Below, piece after piece: positions 23,038 through 37,900 of a stretch of 64,000 nt of DNA. The stretch comes from Myotis daubentonii (lineage: Eukaryota; Chordata; Mammalia; Chiroptera; Vespertilionidae). Position 1 is the stretch's first letter; each line of letters starts with the position of its first letter. The stretch covers positions 434,001-498,000 of the forward strand of contig NC_081853.1 of the NCBI RefSeq assembly GCF_963259705.1, read 5' to 3'. The translations under genes were made by a program, and so were the position numbers. The notes under the pieces are model-generated. The model searched no databases and had not been told where the DNA came from. It saw nothing but the letters and a program-made list of their open reading frames with translations.

Positions 23038-26000
23038 TTTAGACACCAATTCTGAGCTCTGTAAGCATGAACTCTTAATATTTCAAAGCACAGTGCCGTG
23101 AAAACGCCACTGGAAGTACCCGGAGACGTAAATATTACAGGTATTTGCGTCATTTCACAGCTTTCCCCTGGAAACCTCCGTGATAGAATACGACAGTAAA
23201 TGTAGTAAGAATGTTTTTACTTGTACTTGAGGTGTTTCTTACACGTTCTTAATCATTTCTGGGAACTATCATTCTGTATTTTAACAGTTTTACCAAAATT
23301 AGACAGTTTGCTTAGAAGAATTTACCGGAATCGTCACCATTTTAACTGATTCACACAAAAAAACGCCAAAGCCAATCCTCCTTAATTGTAAACATCAACA
23401 CTATTCTCGTCATTCCAAGGCTTTAGACACCAATTCTGAGCCCTGTAAGCATGAACTCTTAATATTTCCAAGTACAGTCCCGTGAAAACGCCACCGGAAG
23501 TACCTGGAGATGAAAATATTACCAGTATTTTCAGCATTTCACAGCTTTCCAATGGAAACTTCCGTGATTGAATACTACAGTAAATGTAGTAAGAATCTAT
23601 TTACGTGTACTTGAGGTGTTTCTTACACGTTCTTAATCATTTCTGGGAACTATCATTGTGTATTTTAACAGTTTTACCAAAATTAGACAGTTTGCTTAGA
23701 AGAATGTCCCGGAATCGTCACCATTTTAACTGATTCACACAAAAAAACGCCAAAGCCAATCCTCCTTAATTGTAAACAGAAACACTATTCTCGTCATTCC
23801 AAGGCTTTAGACACCAATTCTGACCTCTGTAAGCATGAACGCTTAATATTTCAAAGCACAGTCCCGTGAAAACGCCACCGGAAGTACCCGGAGACGTAAA
23901 TATTACAGGTATTTGCGTCATTTCACAGCTTTCCCCTGTAAACCTCCGTGATAGAATACGACAGTAAATGTAGTAAGAATCTATTTACTTGTCCTTGAGG
24001 TGTTTCTTACACGTTCTTAACCATTTCTGGGAACTATCATTGTGTATTTTAACAGTTTTACCAAAATTAGACAGTTTGCTTAGAAGAATTTACCGGAATC
24101 GTCACCATTTTAACTGATTCACACAAAAAAACGCCAAAGCCAATCCTCCTTAATTGTAAACCTCAACACTATTCTCGTCATTCCAAGGCTTTAGACACCA
24201 ATTCTGAGCCCTGTAAGCATGAAGTCTTAATATTTCAAAGCACAGTCCCGTGAAAACGCCACCGGAAGTACCCGGAGACTTAAATATTACAGGTATTTGC
24301 GTCATTTCACAGCTTTCCCCTGTAAACCTCCGTGATAGAATACGACAGTAAATGTAGTAAGAATGTATTTACTTGTACTTGAGGTGTTTCTTACACGTTC
24401 TTAATCATTTCTGGGAACTATCATTGTGTATTTTAACAGTTTTACCAAAATTAGACAGTTTGCTTAGAAGAATTTACCGGAATCATCACCATTTTAACTG
24501 ATTCACACAAAAAAACGCCAAAGCCAATCCTCCTTAATTGTAAACAGAAACACTATTCTCGTCATTCCAAGGCTTTAGACACCAATTCTGAGCCCTGTAA
24601 GCATGAACTCTTAATATTTCAAAGTACAGTCCCGTGAAAACGCCACCGGAAGTACCTGGAGATGTAAATATTACCAGTATTTTCGGCATTTCACAGCTTT
24701 CCAATGGAAACCTCCGTGATTGAATACTACAGTAAATGTAGTAAGAATCTATTTACGTGTACTTGAGGTGTTTCTTACACGTTCTTAATCATTTCTGGGA
24801 ACTATCATTGTGTATTTTAACAGTTTTACCAAAATTAGACAGTTTGCTTAGAAGTATTTACCGGAATCGTCACCATTTTACCTGATTCACACAAGAAAAC
24901 GCCAAAGAAAATCCTCCTTAATTGTAAACAGAAACACTATTCTCATCATTCCAAGGCTTTAGACACCAATTCTGAGCTCTGTAAGCATGAACTCTTAATA
25001 TTTCAAAGCACAGTGCCGTGAAAACGCCACTGGAAGTACCCGGAGACGTAAATATTACAGGTATTTGCGTCATTTCACAGCATTCCCCTGGAAACCTCCG
25101 TGATAGAATACGACAGTAAATGTAGTAAGAATGTATTTACTTGTACTTGAGGTGTTTCTTACACGTTCTTAATCATTCCTAGAACTATCATTCTGTATTT
25201 TAACAGTTTTACCAAAATTAGACTGTTTGCTTAGAAGAATTTACCGGAATCGTCACCATTTTAACTGATTCACACAAAAAAACGCCAAAGCCAATCCTCC
25301 TTAATTGTAAACATCAACACTATTCTCGTCATTCCAAGGCTTTAGACACCAATTCTGAGCCCTGTAAGCATGAACTCTTAATATTTCCAAGTACAGTCCC
25401 GTGAAAACGCCACCGGAAGTACCCGGAGACGTAAATATTACAGGTATTTGCGTCATTTCACAGCTTTCCCCTGGAAACCTCCGTGATAGAATACGACAGT
25501 AAATGTAGTAAGAATGTATTTACTTGTACTTGAGGTGTTTCTTACACGTTCTTAACCATTTCTGGGAACTATCATTGTGTATTTTAACAGTTTTACCAAA
25601 ATTAGACAGTTTGCTTAGAAGAATTTACCGGAATCGTCACCATTTTAACTGATTCACACAAAAAAACGCCAAAGCCAATCCTCCTTAATTGTAAACCTCA
25701 ACACTATTCTCGTCATTCCAAGGCTTTAGACACCAATTCTGAGCCCTGTAAGCATGAAGTCTTAATATTTCAAAGCACAGTCCCGTGAAAACGCCACCGG
25801 AAGTACCCGGAGACGTAAATATTACAGGTATTTGCGTCATTTCACAGCTTTCCCCTGTAAACCTCCGTGATAGAATACGACAGTAAATTTAGTAAGAATG
25901 TATTTACTTGTACTTGAGGTGTTTCTTACACGTTCTTAATCATTTCTGGGAACTATCATTGTGTATTTTAACAGTTTTACCAAAATTAGACAGTTTGCTT

Positions 26001-26492
26001 AGAAGAATTTACCGGAATCGTCACCATTTTAACTGATTCACACAAAAAAACGCCAAAGCCAATCCTCCTTAATTGTAAACAGAAACACTATTCTCGTCAT
26101 TCCAAGGCTTTAGACACCAATTCTGAGCCCTGTAAGCATGAACTCTTAATATTTCAAAGTACAGTCCCGTGAAAACGCCACCGGAAGTACCTGGAGATGT
26201 AAATATTACCAGTATTTTCGGCATTTCACAGCTTTCCAATGGAAACTTCCGTGATTGAATACTACAGTAAATGTAGTAAGAATCTATTTACGTGTACTTG
26301 AGGTGTTTCTTACACGTTCTTAATCATTTCTGGGAACTATCATTGTGTATTTTAACAGTTTTACCAAAATTAGACAGTTTGCTTAGAAGTATTTACCGGA
26401 ATCGTCACCATTTTACGTGATTCACACAAGAAAACGCCAAAGAAAATCCTCCTTAATTGTAAACAGAAACACTATTCTCGTCATTCCAAGGC

Positions 26493-29400
26493 TTTAGACA
26501 CCAATTCTGAGCTCTGTAAGCATGAACTCTTAATATTTCAAAGCACAGTGCCGTGAAAACGCCACTGGAAGTACCCGGAGACGTAAATATTACAGGTATT
26601 TGCGTCATTTCACAGCTTTCCCCTGGAAACCTCCGTGATAGAATACGACAGTAAATGTAGTAAGAATGTATTTACTTGTACTTGAGGTGTTTCTTACACG
26701 TTCTTAACCATTTCTGGGAACTATCATTGTGTATTTTAACAGTTTTACCAAAATTAGACAGTTTGCTTAGAAGAATTTACCGGAATCGTCACCATTTTAA
26801 CTGATTCACACAAAAAAACGCCAAAGCCAATCCTCCTTAATTGTAAACCTCAACACTATTCTCGTCATTCCAAGGCTTTAGACACCAATTCTGAGCCCTG
26901 TAAGCATGAAGTCTTAATATTTCAAAGCACAGTCCCGTGAAAACGCCACCGGAAGTACCCGGAGACTTAAATATTACAGGTATTTGCGTCATTTCACAGC
27001 TTTCCCCTGTAAACCTCCGTGATAGAATACGACAGTAAATGTAGTAAGAATGTATTTACTTGTACTTGAGGTGTTTCTTACACGTTCTTAATCATTTCTG
27101 GGAACTATCATTGTGTATTTTAACAGTTTTACCAAAATTAGACAGTTTGCTTAGAAGAATTTACCGGAATCGTCACCATTTTAACTGATTCACACAAAAA
27201 AACGCCAAAGCCAATCCTCCTTAATTGTAAACAGAAACACTATTCTCGTCATTCCAAGGCTTTAGACACCAATTCTGAGCCCTGTAAGCATGAACTCTTA
27301 ATATTTCAAAGTACAGTCCCGTGAAAACGCCACCGGAAGTACCTGGAGATGTAAATATTACCAGTATTTTCGGCATTTCACAGCTTTCCAATGGAAACCT
27401 CCGTGATTGAATACTACAGTAAATGTAGTAAGAATCTATTTACGTGTACTTGAGGTGTTTCTTACACGTTCTTAATCATTTCTGGGAACTATCATTGTGT
27501 ATTTTAACAGTTTTACCAAAATTAGACAGTTTGCTTAGAAGTATTTACCGGAATCGTCACCATTTTACCTGATTCACACAAGAAAACGCCAAAGAAAATC
27601 CTCCTTAATTGTAAACAGAAACACTATTCTCGTCATTCCAAGGCTTTAGACACCAATTCTGAGCTCTGTAAGCATGAACTCTTAATATTTCAAAGCACAG
27701 TGCCGTGAAAACGCAACCGGAAGTACCCGGAGACGTAAATATTACAGGTATTTGCGTCATTTCACAGCTTTCCCCTGGAAACCTCCGTGATAGAATACGA
27801 CAGTAAATGTAGTAAGAATGTATTTACTTGTCCTTGAGGTGTTTATTACACGTTCTTAACCATTTCTGGGAACTATCATTGTGTATTTTAACAGTTTTAC
27901 CAAAATTAGACAGTTTGCTTAGAAGAATGTCCCGTAATCGTCACCATTTTAACTGATTCACACAAAAAAACGCCAAAGCCAATCCTCCTTAATTTTAAAC
28001 ATCAACACTATTCTCGTCATTCCAAGGCTTTAGACACCAATTCTGAGCCCTGTAAGCATGAACTCTTAATATTTCCAAGTACAGTCCCGTGAAAACGCCA
28101 CCGGAAGTACCTGGAGATGAAAATATTACCAGTATTTTCGGCATTTCACAGCTTTCCAATGGAAACGTCCGTGATTGAATACTACAGTAAATGTAGTAAG
28201 AATCTATTTACGTGTACTTGAGGTGTTTCTTACACGTTCTTAATCATTTCTGGGAACTATCATTGTGTATTTTAACAGTTTTACCAAAATTAGACAGTTT
28301 GCTTAGAAGAATGTCCCAGAATCGTCACCATTTTAACTGATTCACACAAGAAAACGCCAAAGCCAATCCTCCTTAATTGTAAACAGAAACACTATTCTCG
28401 TCATTCCAAGGCTTTAGACACCAATTCTGAGCTCTGTAAGCATGAACTCTTAATATTTCAAAGCACTGTCCCGTGAAAACGCCACCGGAAGTACCCGGAG
28501 ACGTAAATATTACAGGTATTTGCGTCATTTCACAGCTTTCCCCTGTAAACCTCCGTGATAGAATACGACAGTAAATGTAGTAAGAATGTATTTACTTGTA
28601 CTTGAGGTGTTTCTTACACGTTCTTAATCATTTCTGGGAACTATCATTGTGTATTTTAACAGTTTTACCAAAATTAGACAGTTTGCTTAGAAGAATTTAC
28701 CGGAATCGTCACCATTTTAACTGATTCACACAAAAAAACGCCAAAGCCAATCCTCCTTAATTGTAAACCTCAACACTATTCTCGTCATTCCAAGGCTTTA
28801 GACACCAATTCTGAGCCCTGTAAGCATGAAGTCTTAATATTTCAAAGCACAGTCCCGTGAAAACGCCACCGGAAGTACCCGGAGACTTAAATATTACAGG
28901 TATTTGCGTCATTTCACAGCTTTCCCCTGTAAACCTCCGTGATAGAATACGACAGTAAATGTAGTAAGAATGTATTTACTTGTACTTGAGGTGTTTCTTA
29001 CACGTTCTTAATCATTTCTGGGAACTATCATTGTGTATTTTAACAGTTTTACCAAAATTAGACAGTTTGCTTAGAAGAATTTACCGGAATCGTCACCATT
29101 TTAACTGATTCACACAAAAAAACGCCAAAGCCAATCCTCCTTAATTGTAAACAGAAACACTATTCTCGTCATTCCAAGGCTTTAGACACCAATTCTGAGC
29201 CCTGTAAGCATGAACTCTTAATATTTCAAAGTACAGTCCCGTGAAAACGCCACCGGAAGTACCTGGAGATGTAAATATTACCAGTATTTTCGGCATTTCA
29301 CAGCTTTCCAATGGAAACCTCCGTGATTGAATACTACAGTAAATGTAGTAAGAATCTATTTACGTGTACTTGAGGTGTTTCTTACACGTTCTTAATCATT

Positions 29401-32400
29401 TCTGGGAACTATCATTGTGTATTTTAACAGTTTTACCAAAATTAGACAGTTTGCTTAGAAGTATTTACCGGAATCGTCACCATTTTACCTGATTCACACA
29501 AGAAAACGCCAAAGAAAATCCTCCTTAATTGTAAACAGAAACACTATTCTCGTCATTCCAAGGCTTTAGACACCAATTCTGAGCTCTGTAAGCATGAACT
29601 CTTAATATTTCAAAGCACAGTGCCGTGAAAACGCAACCGGAAGTACCCGGAGACGTAAATATTACAGGTATTTGCGTCATTTCACAGCTTTCCCCTGGAA
29701 ACCTCCGTGATAGAATACGACAGTAAATGTAGTAAGAATGTATTTACTTGTCCTTGAGGTGTTTATTACACGTTCTTAACCATTTCTGGGAACTATCATT
29801 GTGTATTTTAACAGTTTTACCAAAATTAGACAGTTTGCTTAGAAGAATGTCCCGTAATCGTCACCATTTTAACTGATTCACACAAAAAAACGCCAAAGCC
29901 AATCCTCCTTAATTTTAAACATCAACACTATTCTCGTCATTCCAAGGCTTTAGACACCAATTCTGAGCCCTGTAAGCATGAACTCTTAATATTTCCAAGT
30001 ACAGTCCCGTGAAAACGCCACCGGAAGTACCTGGAGATGAAAATATTACCAGTATTTTCGGCATTTCACAGCTTTCCAATGGAAACGTCCGTGATTGAAT
30101 ACTACAGTAAATGTAGTAAGAATCTATTTACGTGTACTTGAGGTGTTTCTTACACGTTCTTAATCATTTCTGGGAACTATCATTGTGTATTTTAACAGTT
30201 TTACCAAAATTAGACAGTTTGCTTAGAAGAATGTCCCAGAATCGTCACCATTTTAACTGATTCACACAAGAAAACGCCAAAGCCAATCCTCCTTAATTGT
30301 AAACAGAAACACTATTCTCGTCATTCCAAGGCTTTAGACACCAATTCTGAGCTCTGTAAGCATGAACTCTTAATATTTCAAAGCACTGTCCCGTGAAAAC
30401 GCCACCGGAAGTACCCGGAGACGTAAATATTACAGGTATTTGCGTCATTTCACAGCTTTCCCCTGTAAACCTCCGTGATAGAATACGACAGTAAATGTAG
30501 TAAGAATGTATTTACTTGTACTTGAGGTGTTTCTTACACGTTCTTAATCATTTCTGGGAACTATCATTGTGTATTTTAACAGTTTTACCAAAATTAGACA
30601 GTTTGCTTAGAAGAATTTACCGGAATCGTCACCATTTTAACTGATTCACACAAAAAAACGCCAAAGCCAATCCTCCTTAATTGTAAACCTCAACACTATT
30701 CTCGTCATTCCAAGGCTTTAGACACCAATTCTGAGCCCTGTAAGCATGAAGTCTTAATATTTCAAAGCACAGTCCCGTGAAAACGCCACCGGAAGTACCC
30801 GGAGACTTAAATATTACAGGTATTTGCGTCATTTCACAGCTTTCCCCTGTAAACCTCCGTGATAGAATACGACAGTAAATGTAGTAAGAATGTATTTACT
30901 TGTACTTGAGGTGTTTCTTACACGTTCTTAATCATTTCTGGGAACTATCATTGTGTATTTTAACAGTTTTACCAAAATTAGACAGTTTGCTTAGAAGAAT
31001 TTACCGGAATCGTCACCATTTTAACTGATTCACACAAAAAAACGCCAAAGCCAATCCTCCTTAATTGTAAACAGAAACACTATTCTCGTCATTCCAAGGC
31101 TTTAGACACCAATTCTGAGCCCTGTATGCATGAACTCTTAATATTTAAAGTACAGTCCCGTGAAAACGCCACCGGAAGTACCTGGAGATGTAAATATTAC
31201 CAGTATTTTCGGCATTTCACAGCTTTCCAATGGAAACCTCCGTGATTGAATACTACAGTAAATGTAGTAAGAATCTATTTACGTGTACTTGAGGTGTTTC
31301 TTACACGTTCTTAATCATTTCTGGGAACTATCATTGTGTATTTTAACAGTTTTACCAAAATTAGACAGTTTGCTTAGAAGTATTTACCGGAATCGTCACC
31401 ATTTTACGTGATTCACACAAGAAAACGCCAAAGAAAATCCTCCTTAATTGTAAACAGAAACACTATTCTCGTCATTCCAAGGCTTTAGACACCAATTCTG
31501 AGCTCTGTAAGCATGAACTCTTAATATTTCAAAGCACAGTGCCGTGAAAACGCCACTGGAAGTACCCGGAGACGTAAATATTACAGGTATTTGCGTCATT
31601 TCACAGCTTTCCCCTGGAAACCTCCGTGATAGAATACGACAGTAAATGTAGTAAGAATGTTTTTACTTGTACTTGAGGTGTTTCTTACACGTTCTTAATC
31701 ATTTCTGGGAACTATCATTCTGTATTTTAACAGTTTTACCAAAATTAGACAGTTTGCTTAGAAGAATTTACCGGAATCGTCACCATTTTAACTGATTCAC
31801 ACAAAAAAACGCCAAAGCCAATCCTCCTTAATTGTAAACAGAAACACTATTCTCGTCATTCCAAGGCTTTAGACACCAATTCTGAGCCCTGTAAGCATGA
31901 ACTCTTAATATTTCCAAGTACAGTCCCGTGAAAACGCCACCGGAAGTACCTGGAGATGAAAATATTACCAGTATTTTCAGCATTTCACAGCTTTCCAATG
32001 GAAACTTCCGTGATTGAATACTACAGTAAATGTAGTAAGAATCTATTTACGTGTACTTGAGGTGTTTCTTACACGTTCTTAATCATTTCTGGGAACTATC
32101 ATTGTGTATTTTAACAGTTTTACCAAAATTAGACAGTTTGCTTAGAAGAATGTCCCGGAATCGTCACCATTTTAACTGATTCACACAAAAAAACGCCAAA
32201 GCCAATCCTCCTTAATTGTAAACAGAAACACTATTCTCGTCATTCCAAGGCTTTAGACACCAATTCTGAGCTCTGTAAGCATGAACGCTTAATATTTCAA
32301 AGCACAGTCCCGTGAAAACGCCACCGGAAGTACCCGGAGACGTAAATATTACAGGTATTTGCGTCATTTCACAGCTTTCCCCTGTAAACCTCCGTGATAG

Positions 32401-34937
32401 AATACGACAGTAAATGTAGTAAGAATCTATTTGCTTGTCCTTGAGGTGTTTCTTACACGTTCTTAACCATTTCTGGGAACTATCATTGTGTATTTTAACA
32501 GTTTTACCAAAATTAGACAGTTTGCTTAGAAGAATTTACCGGAATCGTCACCATTTTAACTGATTCACACAAAAAAACGCCAAAGCCAATCCTCCTTAAT
32601 TGTAAACCTCAACACTATTCTCGTCATTCCAAGGCTTTAGACACCAATTCTGAGCCCTGTAAGCATGAAGTCTTAATATTTCAAAGCACAGTCCCGTGAA
32701 AACGCCACCGGAAGTACCCGGAGACTTAAATATTACAGGTATTTGCGTCATTTCACAGCTTTCCCCTGTAAACCTCCGTGATAGAATACGACAGTAAATG
32801 TAGTAAGAATGTATTTACTTGTACTTGAGGTGTTTCTTACACGTTCTTAATCATTTCTGGGAACTATCATTGTGTATTTTAACAGTTTTACCAAAATTAG
32901 ACAGTTTGCTTAGAAGAATTTACCGGAATCATCACCATTTTAACTGATTCACACAAAAAAACGCCAAAGCCAATCCTCCTTAATTGTAAACAGAAACACT
33001 ATTCTCGTCATTCCAAGGCTTTAGACACCAATTCTGAGCCCTGTAAGCATGAACTCTTAATATTTCAAAGTACAGTCCCGTGAAAACGCCACCGGAAGTA
33101 CCTGGAGATGTAAATATTAACAGTATTTTCGGCATTTCACAGCTTTCCAATGGAAACCTCCGTGATTGAATACTACAGTAAATGTAGTAAGAATCTATTT
33201 ACGTGTACTTGAGGTGTTTCTTACACGTTCTTAATCATTTCTGGGAACTATCATTGTGTATTTTAACAGTTTTACCAAAATTAGACAGTTTGCTTAGAAG
33301 TATTTACCGGAATCGTCACCATTTTACCTGATTCACACAAGAAAACGCCAAAGAAAATCCTCCTTAATTGTAAACAGAAACACTATTCTCATCATTCCAA
33401 GGCTTTAGACACCAATTCTGAGCTCTGTAAGCATGAACTCTTAATATTTCAAAGCACAGTGCCGTGAAAACGCCACTGGAAGTACCCGGAGACGTAAATA
33501 TTACAGGTATTTGCGTCATTTCACAGCATTCCCCTGGAAACCTCCGTGATAGAATACGACAGTAAATGTAGTAAGAATGTATTTACTTGTACTTGAGGTG
33601 TTTCTTACACGTTCTTAATCATTCCTAGAACTATCATTCTGTATTTTAACAGTTTTACCAAAATTAGACTGTTTGCTTAGAAGAATTTACCGGAATCGTC
33701 ACCATTTTAACTGATTCACACAAAAAAACGCCAAAGCCAATCCTCCTTAATTGTAAACATCAACACTATTCTCGTCATTCCAAGGCTTTAGACACCAATT
33801 CTGAGCCCTGTAAGCATGAACTCTTAATATTTCCAAGTACAGTCCCGTGAAAACGCCACCGGAAGTACCCGGAGACGTAAATATTACAGGTATTTGCGTC
33901 ATTTCACAGCTTTCCCCTGGAAACCTCCGTGATAGAATACGACAGTAAATGTAGTAAGAATGTATTTACTTGTACTTGAGGTGTTTCTTACACGTTCTTA
34001 ACCATTTCTGGGAACTATCATTGTGTATTTTAACAGTTTTACCAAAATTAGACAGTTTGCTTAGAAGAATTTACCGGAATCGTCACCATTTTAACTGATT
34101 CACACAAAAAAACGCCAAAGCCAATCCTCCTTAATTGTAAACCTCAACACTATTCTCGTCATTCCAAGGCTTTAGACACCAATTCTGAGCCCTGTAAGCA
34201 TGAAGTCTTAATATTTCAAAGCACAGTCCCGTGAAAACGCCACCGGAAGTACCCGGAGACGTAAATATTACAGGTATTTGCGTCATTTCACAGCTTTCCC
34301 CTGTAAACCTCCGTGATAGAATACGACAGTAAATGTAGTAAGAATGTATTTACTTGTACTTGAGGTGTTTCTTACACGTTCTTAATCATTTCTGGGAACT
34401 ATCATTGTGTATTTTAACAGTTTTACCAAAATTAGACAGTTTGCTTAGAAGAATTTACCGGAATCGTCACCATTTTAACTGATTCACACAAAAAAACGCC
34501 AAAGCCAATCCTCCTTAATTGTAAACAGAAACACTATTCTCGTCATTCCAAGGCTTTAGACACCAATTCTGAGCCCTGTATGCATGAACTCTTAATATTT
34601 AAAGTACAGTCCCGTGAAAACGCCACCGGAAGTACCTGGAGATGTAAATATTACCAGTATTTTCGGCATTTCACAGCTTTCCAATGGAAACCTCCGTGAT
34701 TGAATACTACAGTAAATGTAGTAAGAATCTATTTACGTGTACTTGAGGTGTTTCTTACACGTTCTTAATCATTTCTGGGAACTATCATTGTGTATTTTAA
34801 CAGTTTTACCAAAATTAGACAGTTTGCTTAGAAGTATTTACCGGAATCGTCACCATTTTACGTGATTCACACAAGAAAACGCCAAAGAAAATCCTCCTTA
34901 ATTGTAAACAGAAACACTATTCTCGTCATTCCAAGGC
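26493..34937. repeat. 22-monomer sub-unit of HOR copy 2
   Basis: Same order as 10369-18813: h1 26493 (with ACCGG where the other h1 copies have ACCTG), h2-h6 26877-28796, h2-h6 28797-30716, h2 30717, h13 31101, h14 31484, h15 31868, h16 32252 (GCTTGTCC), h17 32636, h18 33020 (ATTAACAG), h19 33404, h20 33787, h21 34171, h22 34555. The final monomer again carries the TATGCATG form with a 1-bp deletion. Confidence 0.85.
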
Positions 34938-37900
34938 TTTAGACACCAATTCTGAGCTCTGTAAGCATGAACTCTTAATATTTCAAAGCACAGTGCCGTG
35001 AAAACGCCACTGGAAGTACCCGGAGACGTAAATATTACAGGTATTTGCGTCATTTCACAGCTTTCCCCTGGAAACCTCCGTGATAGAATACGACAGTAAA
35101 TGTAGTAAGAATGTTTTTACTTGTACTTGAGGTGTTTCTTACACGTTCTTAATCATTTCTGGGAACTATCATTCTGTATTTTAACAGTTTTACCAAAATT
35201 AGACAGTTTGCTTAGAAGAATTTACCGGAATCGTCACCATTTTAACTGATTCACACAAAAAAACGCCAAAGCCAATCCTCCTTAATTGTAAACAGAAACA
35301 CTATTCTCGTCATTCCAAGGCTTTAGACACCAATTCTGAGCCCTGTAAGCATGAACTCTTAATATTTCCAAGTACAGTCCCGTGAAAACGCCACCGGAAG
35401 TACCTGGAGATGAAAATATTACCAGTATTTTCAGCATTTCACAGCTTTCCAATGGAAACTTCCGTGATTGAATACTACAGTAAATGTAGTAAGAATCTAT
35501 TTACGTGTACTTGAGGTGTTTCTTACACGTTCTTAATCATTTCTGGGAACTATCATTGTGTATTTTAACAGTTTTACCAAAATTAGACAGTTTGCTTAGA
35601 AGAATGTCCCGGAATCGTCACCATTTTAACTGATTCACACAAAAAAACGCCAAAGCCAATCCTCCTTAATTGTAAACAGAAACACTATTCTCGTCATTCC
35701 AAGGCTTTAGACACCAATTCTGAGCTCTGTAAGCATGAACGCTTAATATTTCAAAGCACAGTCCCGTGAAAACGCCACCGGAAGTACCCGGAGACGTAAA
35801 TATTACAGGTATTTGCGTCATTTCACAGCTTTCCCCTGTAAACCTCCGTGATAGAATACGACAGTAAATGTAGTAAGAATCTATTTGCTTGTCCTTGAGG
35901 TGTTTCTTACACGTTCTTAACCATTTCTGGGAACTATCATTGTGTATTTTAACAGTTTTACCAAAATTAGACAGTTTGCTTAGAAGAATTTACCGGAATC
36001 GTCACCATTTTAACTGATTCACACAAAAAAACGCCAAAGCCAATCCTCCTTAATTGTAAACCTCAACACTATTCTCGTCATTCCAAGGCTTTAGACACCA
36101 ATTCTGAGCCCTGTAAGCATGAAGTCTTAATATTTCAAAGCACAGTCCCGTGAAAACGCCACCGGAAGTACCCGGAGACTTAAATATTACAGGTATTTGC
36201 GTCATTTCACAGCTTTCCCCTGTAAACCTCCGTGATAGAATACGACAGTAAATGTAGTAAGAATGTATTTACTTGTACTTGAGGTGTTTCTTACACGTTC
36301 TTAATCATTTCTGGGAACTATCATTGTGTATTTTAACAGTTTTACCAAAATTAGACAGTTTGCTTAGAAGAATTTACCGGAATCATCACCATTTTAACTG
36401 ATTCACACAAAAAAACGCCAAAGCCAATCCTCCTTAATTGTAAACAGAAACACTATTCTCGTCATTCCAAGGCTTTAGACACCAATTCTGAGCCCTGTAA
36501 GCATGAACTCTTAATATTTCAAAGTACAGTCCCGTGAAAACGCCACCGGAAGTACCTGGAGATGTAAATATTACCAGTATTTTCGGCATTTCACAGCTTT
36601 CCAATGGAAACCTCCGTGATTGAATACTACAGTAAATGTAGTAAGAATCTATTTACGTGTACTTGAGGTGTTTCTTACACGTTCTTAATCATTTCTGGGA
36701 ACTATCATTGTGTATTTTAACAGTTTTACCAAAATTAGACAGTTTGCTTAGAAGTATTTACCGGAATCGTCACCATTTTACCTGATTCACACAAGAAAAC
36801 GCCAAAGAAAATCCTCCTTAATTGTAAACAGAAACACTATTCTCATCATTCCAAGGCTTTAGACACCAATTCTGAGCTCTGTAAGCATGAACTCTTAATA
36901 TTTCAAAGCACAGTGCCGTGAAAACGCCACTGGAAGTACCCGGAGACGTAAATATTACAGGTATTTGCGTCATTTCACAGCATTCCCCTGGAAACCTCCG
37001 TGATAGAATACGACAGTAAATGTAGTAAGAATGTATTTACTTGTACTTGAGGTGTTTCTTACACGTTCTTAATCATTCCTAGAACTATCATTCTGTATTT
37101 TAACAGTTTTACCAAAATTAGACTGTTTGCTTAGAAGAATTTACCGGAATCGTCACCATTTTAACTGATTCACACAAAAAAACGCCAAAGCCAATCCTCC
37201 TTAATTGTAAACATCAACACTATTCTCGTCATTCCAAGGCTTTAGACACCAATTCTGAGCCCTGTAAGCATGAACTCTTAATATTTCCAAGTACAGTCCC
37301 GTGAAAACGCCACCGGAAGTACCCGGAGACGTAAATATTACAGGTATTTGCGTCATTTCACAGCTTTCCCCTGGAAACCTCCGTGATAGAATACGACAGT
37401 AAATGTAGTAAGAATGTATTTACTTGTACTTGAGGTGTTTCTTACACGTTCTTAACCATTTCTGGGAACTATCATTGTGTATTTTAACAGTTTTACCAAA
37501 ATTAGACAGTTTGCTTAGAAGAATTTACCGGAATCGTCACCATTTTAACTGATTCACACAAAAAAACGCCAAAGCCAATCCTCCTTAATTGTAAACCTCA
37601 ACACTATTCTCGTCATTCCAAGGCTTTAGACACCAATTCTGAGCCCTGTAAGCATGAAGTCTTAATATTTCAAAGCACAGTCCCGTGAAAACGCCACCGG
37701 AAGTACCCGGAGACGTAAATATTACAGGTATTTGCGTCATTTCACAGCTTTCCCCTGTAAACCTCCGTGATAGAATACGACAGTAAATTTAGTAAGAATG
37801 TATTTACTTGTACTTGAGGTGTTTCTTACACGTTCTTAATCATTTCTGGGAACTATCATTGTGTATTTTAACAGTTTTACCAAAATTAGACAGTTTGCTT

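Larger units (their letters stand above)
18814..26492. repeat. 20-monomer sub-unit of HOR copy 2
   Basis: Same monomer order as 2690-10368: h1 18814, h2 19198, h3 19582, h4 19966, h5 20350, h6 20734, h2/h3 chimera 21118, h4 21502, h5 21886, h6 22270, h2/h13 chimera 22654, h14 23038, h15 23422, h16 23806 (GACCTCTG), h17 24190, h18 24574, h19 24958 (383 bp), h20 25341, h21 25725 (AAATTTAG), h22 26109 (AAACTTCC). Confidence 0.85.
18814..34937. repeat. 42-mer HOR, copy 2 (16,124 bp)
   Basis: Second copy of the 16.1-kb unit. Each monomer start equals that of copy 1 plus 16,124, with single-base deletions at the equivalent places (24958, 31101, 33404, 34555). It holds the 20-mer at 18814-26492 and the 22-mer at 26493-34937. 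The h2/h3 and h2/h13 chimeric monomers recur at 21118 and 22654. A third copy would start at 34938, but instead of h1 the next monomer is an h14 type, so strict 16-kb periodicity ends here. High identity between copies implies recent duplication or homogenisation; assembly duplication cannot be excluded from sequence alone. Confidence 0.9.

Noticed and set aside
18814..34937. Assembly duplication instead of a real second 16-kb copy
   Set aside because: Not fully excluded, but at least one difference (T10658/G26782) separates the copies and the sub-structure at 34938-44919 shows the same units rearranged, which an assembler would not create. Read depth would settle it.
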